From: Distichodus sexfasciatus
Taxonomy: Eukaryota > Chordata > Actinopteri > Characiformes > Distichodontidae
Assembly (NCBI GenBank): GCA_032718565.1
Contig: JAVGVS010000013.1
Coordinates: forward strand, 1,335,407-1,399,406
Direction: 5' to 3'
DNA length: 64,000 nucleotides
In this document: positions 60,376 through 64,000 of the stretch, piece by piece
Numbering within the stretch: the first letter of the stretch is position 1
Layout of the letters: every line of letters starts with the position of its first letter
Notes under the pieces: generated by a model
Seen by the model: the letters and a program-made list of their open reading frames with translations, nothing else
Told to the model about the DNA's origin: nothing
Database searches by the model: none
Program-made: the position numbers and the translations under genes

Positions 60376-63300
60376 AAATGACTAACAAGAATACCTGATG
60401 ATCCTTTAAAAACCTTTTTAAAAATGACTCAACTTTACCAAAGTTATGCAGTTTGACTTCAACGGTTATTTGTCCATCAACAAATTGGGTAAAATGTAGA
60501 GTCTCAAAATATTTACAGTATTCACAAGTGCCTCGAGGAAAAAGGGGGTGTAACGTGATATCTGATCTGATCAGTCATCAAATAATAAGCAGGTTCCCAC
60601 CAGATACATTCTAATCATAACTTGCTTCTGATGTAAAATGGCTTTAGGTAGCATGACTGTGCAGATGTGTGCGTGTGAAGACTGTATGCTGGTTTATTCT
60701 CAACATAAGCCTTTCTCTTCTTACAGTTAAACCTGCATAATTGTTCTGTATTTAGGGCAGGGAAATTAACCAAGAAACGTATCAGAAACGACATTTACAA
60801 CCTGAATTTAGTGATTCATTTGATTAATGCTTCTCTTCTTGTGTGCCTTATGTCGCTGCCCTGTCTAGCTAAAAATGAAAGTTAAATAAATAATTTCATT
60901 AATGGTAATCGAGGTAAACTTTTGGAGTCATATCTCCCAGTTTTAACTATTATTCCAGCCAAATATGTCAAGAATTGTTTATTGAACTAGAAGTCACCGA
61001 TAATCGGTGCTGATATATGACGTTTTCATGATTATCAGTATTGGCCGTTTCTAAAACTGATATCCAAATACAATAATTTACTGATACAGTTGCCTCTCAC
61101 TGTCTGAAGTCACTGTTCTGTGGTCTAGAGGAAAGTCCTGCTGATTTGTTAGACGTCACCTGAGTTTAGCCTGTCAACACTGAGGGCTGAAGGTGCTGAA
61201 AGTTTGGCATTCTGACACAGAAGGCATTTAAAATAAACTTTGTGGTTTAGTCTTTGTTCTAAATTTTAGTCAAAAAGATATTAATTACCGATCCTTTTCC
61301 CTGTCTGATGTGTAATAAACAAACTACAAACAGAGAAGAGAATTCTAATTGTCAAATGTTTGTCTCAGCATCTAAAGCCAGGATGCCGTTTCTGAATTTG
61401 AGTCAAAACTGGTTTTAAACTTGTTCTAAAGTAAAGCAGCCCCAATTCCTAAACTGGTCAACTTCAGTTTGTGAAATCAAGAACTTTTTTCTCATTCCTT
61501 GGCTTCAGTTTAACACAGAGGGCATGAAAATAATAAGAGTTGTGCTACTGTAAAACAGCACCAGACTTCACAGTGTTGGACTGCACTGCCATCGCTTCAT
61601 CTGGACAACTTGCAGAAGCAACACATTTCCTGATCGCTCACACACCAAACTAAGTTTCCCTAAAAATAAACACACGGGCCTCGTCTCCCGGGTATTTCGC
61701 CATCCTCCCGGGAATGCACAAACATATGCTTAGCTACGTCTCCACTGCAGCACCGTTTCCACCGTTCGTCACATGACACTTGGGGCTCGTTAGTCTGCCC
61801 ACACACAGAGAGCTGTGAGACGCTCGAAAAGCAGCAGTGAGTCCAGATCAACTGCGGTTGTCAGAGAAAGTGGAGAAGGCATGATAAAGCCGGCAGAAAT
61901 GTGGGGAGAGGCCAATTAACACTAGGGGTTTGAGTCCTCTCGGAGCGAGCCGGAGTTAGCTCAGGGCTTTTTGGACAGTCGCTCCCATTCATGCTATGTT
62001 TTAGGCCCAAACAGACTCTGAAAGCAGATTTTCTAAACTTTTGCAACTGTCACTGGATTACGATTATGTAAAGGGTAAGAAGCAACGAGGTCCCAGCAAA
62101 AGCAGCTGCTTTTAGTTAATGATGAAAACATAATTAGGTTTCTGTACGGCGCATAACCACACATTTGTTCCAACCTCAAGGCTGACAACCATACAACTGC
62201 GGTCAGGAACGAAATGTTATGTAACAAACAGAAAAGAGCAGGGGAAAAAAGGCAGCGGGCATGTCTACTTTGCTCGGTTGTGGTAAAGGTTTACCGATTA
62301 CAGATTCTAGAAACTACACGTGTGTTGATATAGTGCATTGCAATTCTATGAGTTATAGCTATTAACTTTTACATTGTCGTTAGGGTCAAGTGTTAAATTG
62401 TGATCTAAAAATACAGCTTTCTTTAAGAGACCATTGCTTTTGCAATTGTCTTGTCATGCATGTTATGTTACGGAAACTGTAAAGCATTGCATCATTTTTG
62501 TGTTCCGTCAATGAAGTAGTCAGGGGTTTAGACAGGAAGTGCAGATAGTCTATTACCAAGGTCGAACAACACAATCTAATGTAGTAAGAGCGCAGAAAAT
62601 ATTTAATGGACACATTAGGTAAGTCATATCAATCCACATAACGTATATATAATAATTCTGCATACATTATACAATTATAGTTATGGTATTACATAATGAT
62701 AATAGTAGTATCAATCTTTCCAAAAGTGTCAGTAGAACTGATGTTATCACCAGTGTGTTTTTAATCTTTAGGCTACTATAATCGCTGCCATCATATTAAT
62801 TATAAGGCCAACAATAACATAAAGTCCATCTGACCATCTGAACATTGGCCAAAGTATAATCACATTCAGCCATGACCTGTGTGAAAGACTGAACCGTTCT
62901 GGCCCAAAACCAACTTTAAATACCAAACTGAATGTGAACTGCTAGGTGGATGTTTCAGTCTCCTGGCAAATCAGTTTTTCTCTGCTATGCCGGCATGGAC
63001 TTCTGCAGCACAAAAGCGTTTATTCACCTCACCCAGAACCCTAAACATAAATAAACAGAGTCTAGAGGGAAGTGAAGGTGTAAAAACACCCTTACAGACC
63101 AAACCTGGTCAATTAAGCTCAACTTTACTGGCAAAATATAATTCTGACACATTATATTTGGAGTGTCATATATTTGGATTTCTCGTTAAACACAAAAATG
63201 CACCTTTGGAAAACTGGAATTTTTTAACAATGCCTATAACAACTTAGCTAAGAGCAGTTCTTCAGTTTAGAGTCATACTTTGATATGAGCAAAACAATGC

Positions 63301-64000
63301 GAGGCTTGTTAAAGATAGGGAGGGTTTCATCCGCCTCCACATATAAATTCTGAAATACTGTGATCTAATGTTTATCCTGAGAAAAAGCACAAGAGGGGGA
63401 AAACAGAGGCAGCATTTGTTTGGTCGCTACTTTTTTGCAGTTTCAGAGCTCTCCTCCAGGTAAGGCTATGTTCACATAGAGGGGCATATTCACACGCCAC
63501 CTCACTGCAGACCAATAAATGAACAGGAACAGAGTAACACCCCGACTATGTTACTGTGCTCGAATATGGGGGCCGTGCAACTAATGTCATTTCAGAGCTT
63601 AGTCTGATCCTTGCTCGAAATAACCAGTAATAACGTCATCGATAGCGCGGCAGCGACTGACCAGCATACCTCCACCTGAGATTAGCAACAAGATTATTCC
63701 TTATGTAATCTGAGTGCAGTTAGGCCACAGGAAAGGCCCCAAGTGGAGAACCGTGTTGCACAAAGATACATTAACAAAGTAAAGGTAAAGAAGTCTGTGA
63801 GCTTATGTAGCGCATTCAGAGGAAAAAGGAAGGCCAAATGTAATGCAAGACCACAGACTTCCTCTAAGACTTAGAGGCCAACCTATAAATTGGATCAAGA
63901 CTTTATAAAGCAGGTGAGGAATGTAAAGCATGAGAAATTCAAAATGTGCAAATGGAAAGACTGGCATAACAAGTGGGCCAGCGATCTTCTACTTAAATCC

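Larger units (their letters stand above)
46411..64000 (-). other. nfat5: nfat5 upstream intron and flanking region (17.6 kb)
   Basis: I could not find the exon coding the conserved NFAT5 N-terminus here, so the first intron probably extends past the right edge. The stretch holds four SINE copies, a LINE tail, a short RTE-like LINE end and two inverted-repeat elements, listed separately. 47300-51100, 53050-55450, 57100-59430 and 60400-64000 show no gene or repeat that I can support. Confidence 0.45.

Overview
This window looks like vertebrate nuclear DNA, most probably from a teleost fish. It is AT-rich and gene-sparse, with intron-containing genes that have GT-AG junctions, long (TA)n/(CA)n microsatellites, and tRNA-headed SINEs, 5'-truncated LINE ends and TIR-bounded DNA elements of types common in fish. 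The proteins are clearly vertebrate. No bacterial, viral or CRISPR feature was found.

Five recognisable genes all lie on the minus strand. From right to left (the direction of transcription of each): (1) nfat5 (TonEBP), a partial gene with twelve coding exons at 46410-33179 including the Rel-homology DNA-binding region and a very glutamine-rich transactivation exon; its first coding exon or exons lie beyond the right edge. (2) kars1 (lysyl-tRNA synthetase), complete at 28717-20464 in 14 exons, plus a separate alternative exon at 26924-26797 that would encode the mitochondrial N-terminus. (3) gcsh (glycine cleavage system H protein), complete at 18343-15937 in five exons. (4) rpl13 (large ribosomal subunit protein eL13), complete at 12570-10593, with a TOP-type promoter near 13.69 kb and two box C/D snoRNA candidates in its introns. 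(5) cpne7 (copine-7), of which only the first coding exon (3143-2970) is in the window.

The rest is intergenic or intronic. 3.1-10.5 kb holds a degenerate tandem array, an inverted-repeat element, an orphan exon-like ORF and a fish interspersed repeat. 13.7-15.6 kb holds a 325-bp TA/CA microsatellite. 18.5-20.2 kb holds a 5'-truncated LINE with a target-site duplication. kars1 intron 8 is enlarged by a 1.7-kb TIR-bounded element carrying a GC-box/CCAAT promoter-like block. 28.8-33.2 kb is probably mostly nfat5 3' UTR. 46.4-64 kb is an nfat5 intron and/or upstream region full of SINE and DNA-transposon remnants.

The genes form no single pathway: cytosolic translation (rpl13, kars1), mitochondrial translation (the kars1 alternative exon), mitochondrial glycine catabolism (gcsh), osmotic-stress transcription (nfat5) and calcium-dependent membrane binding (cpne7). 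The most notable items are a 17-nt perfect hairpin that buries the 5' splice site of the mitochondrial kars1 exon, an exact 72-bp-period coding minisatellite in nfat5, and duplicated snoRNA-like genes in two rpl13 introns.
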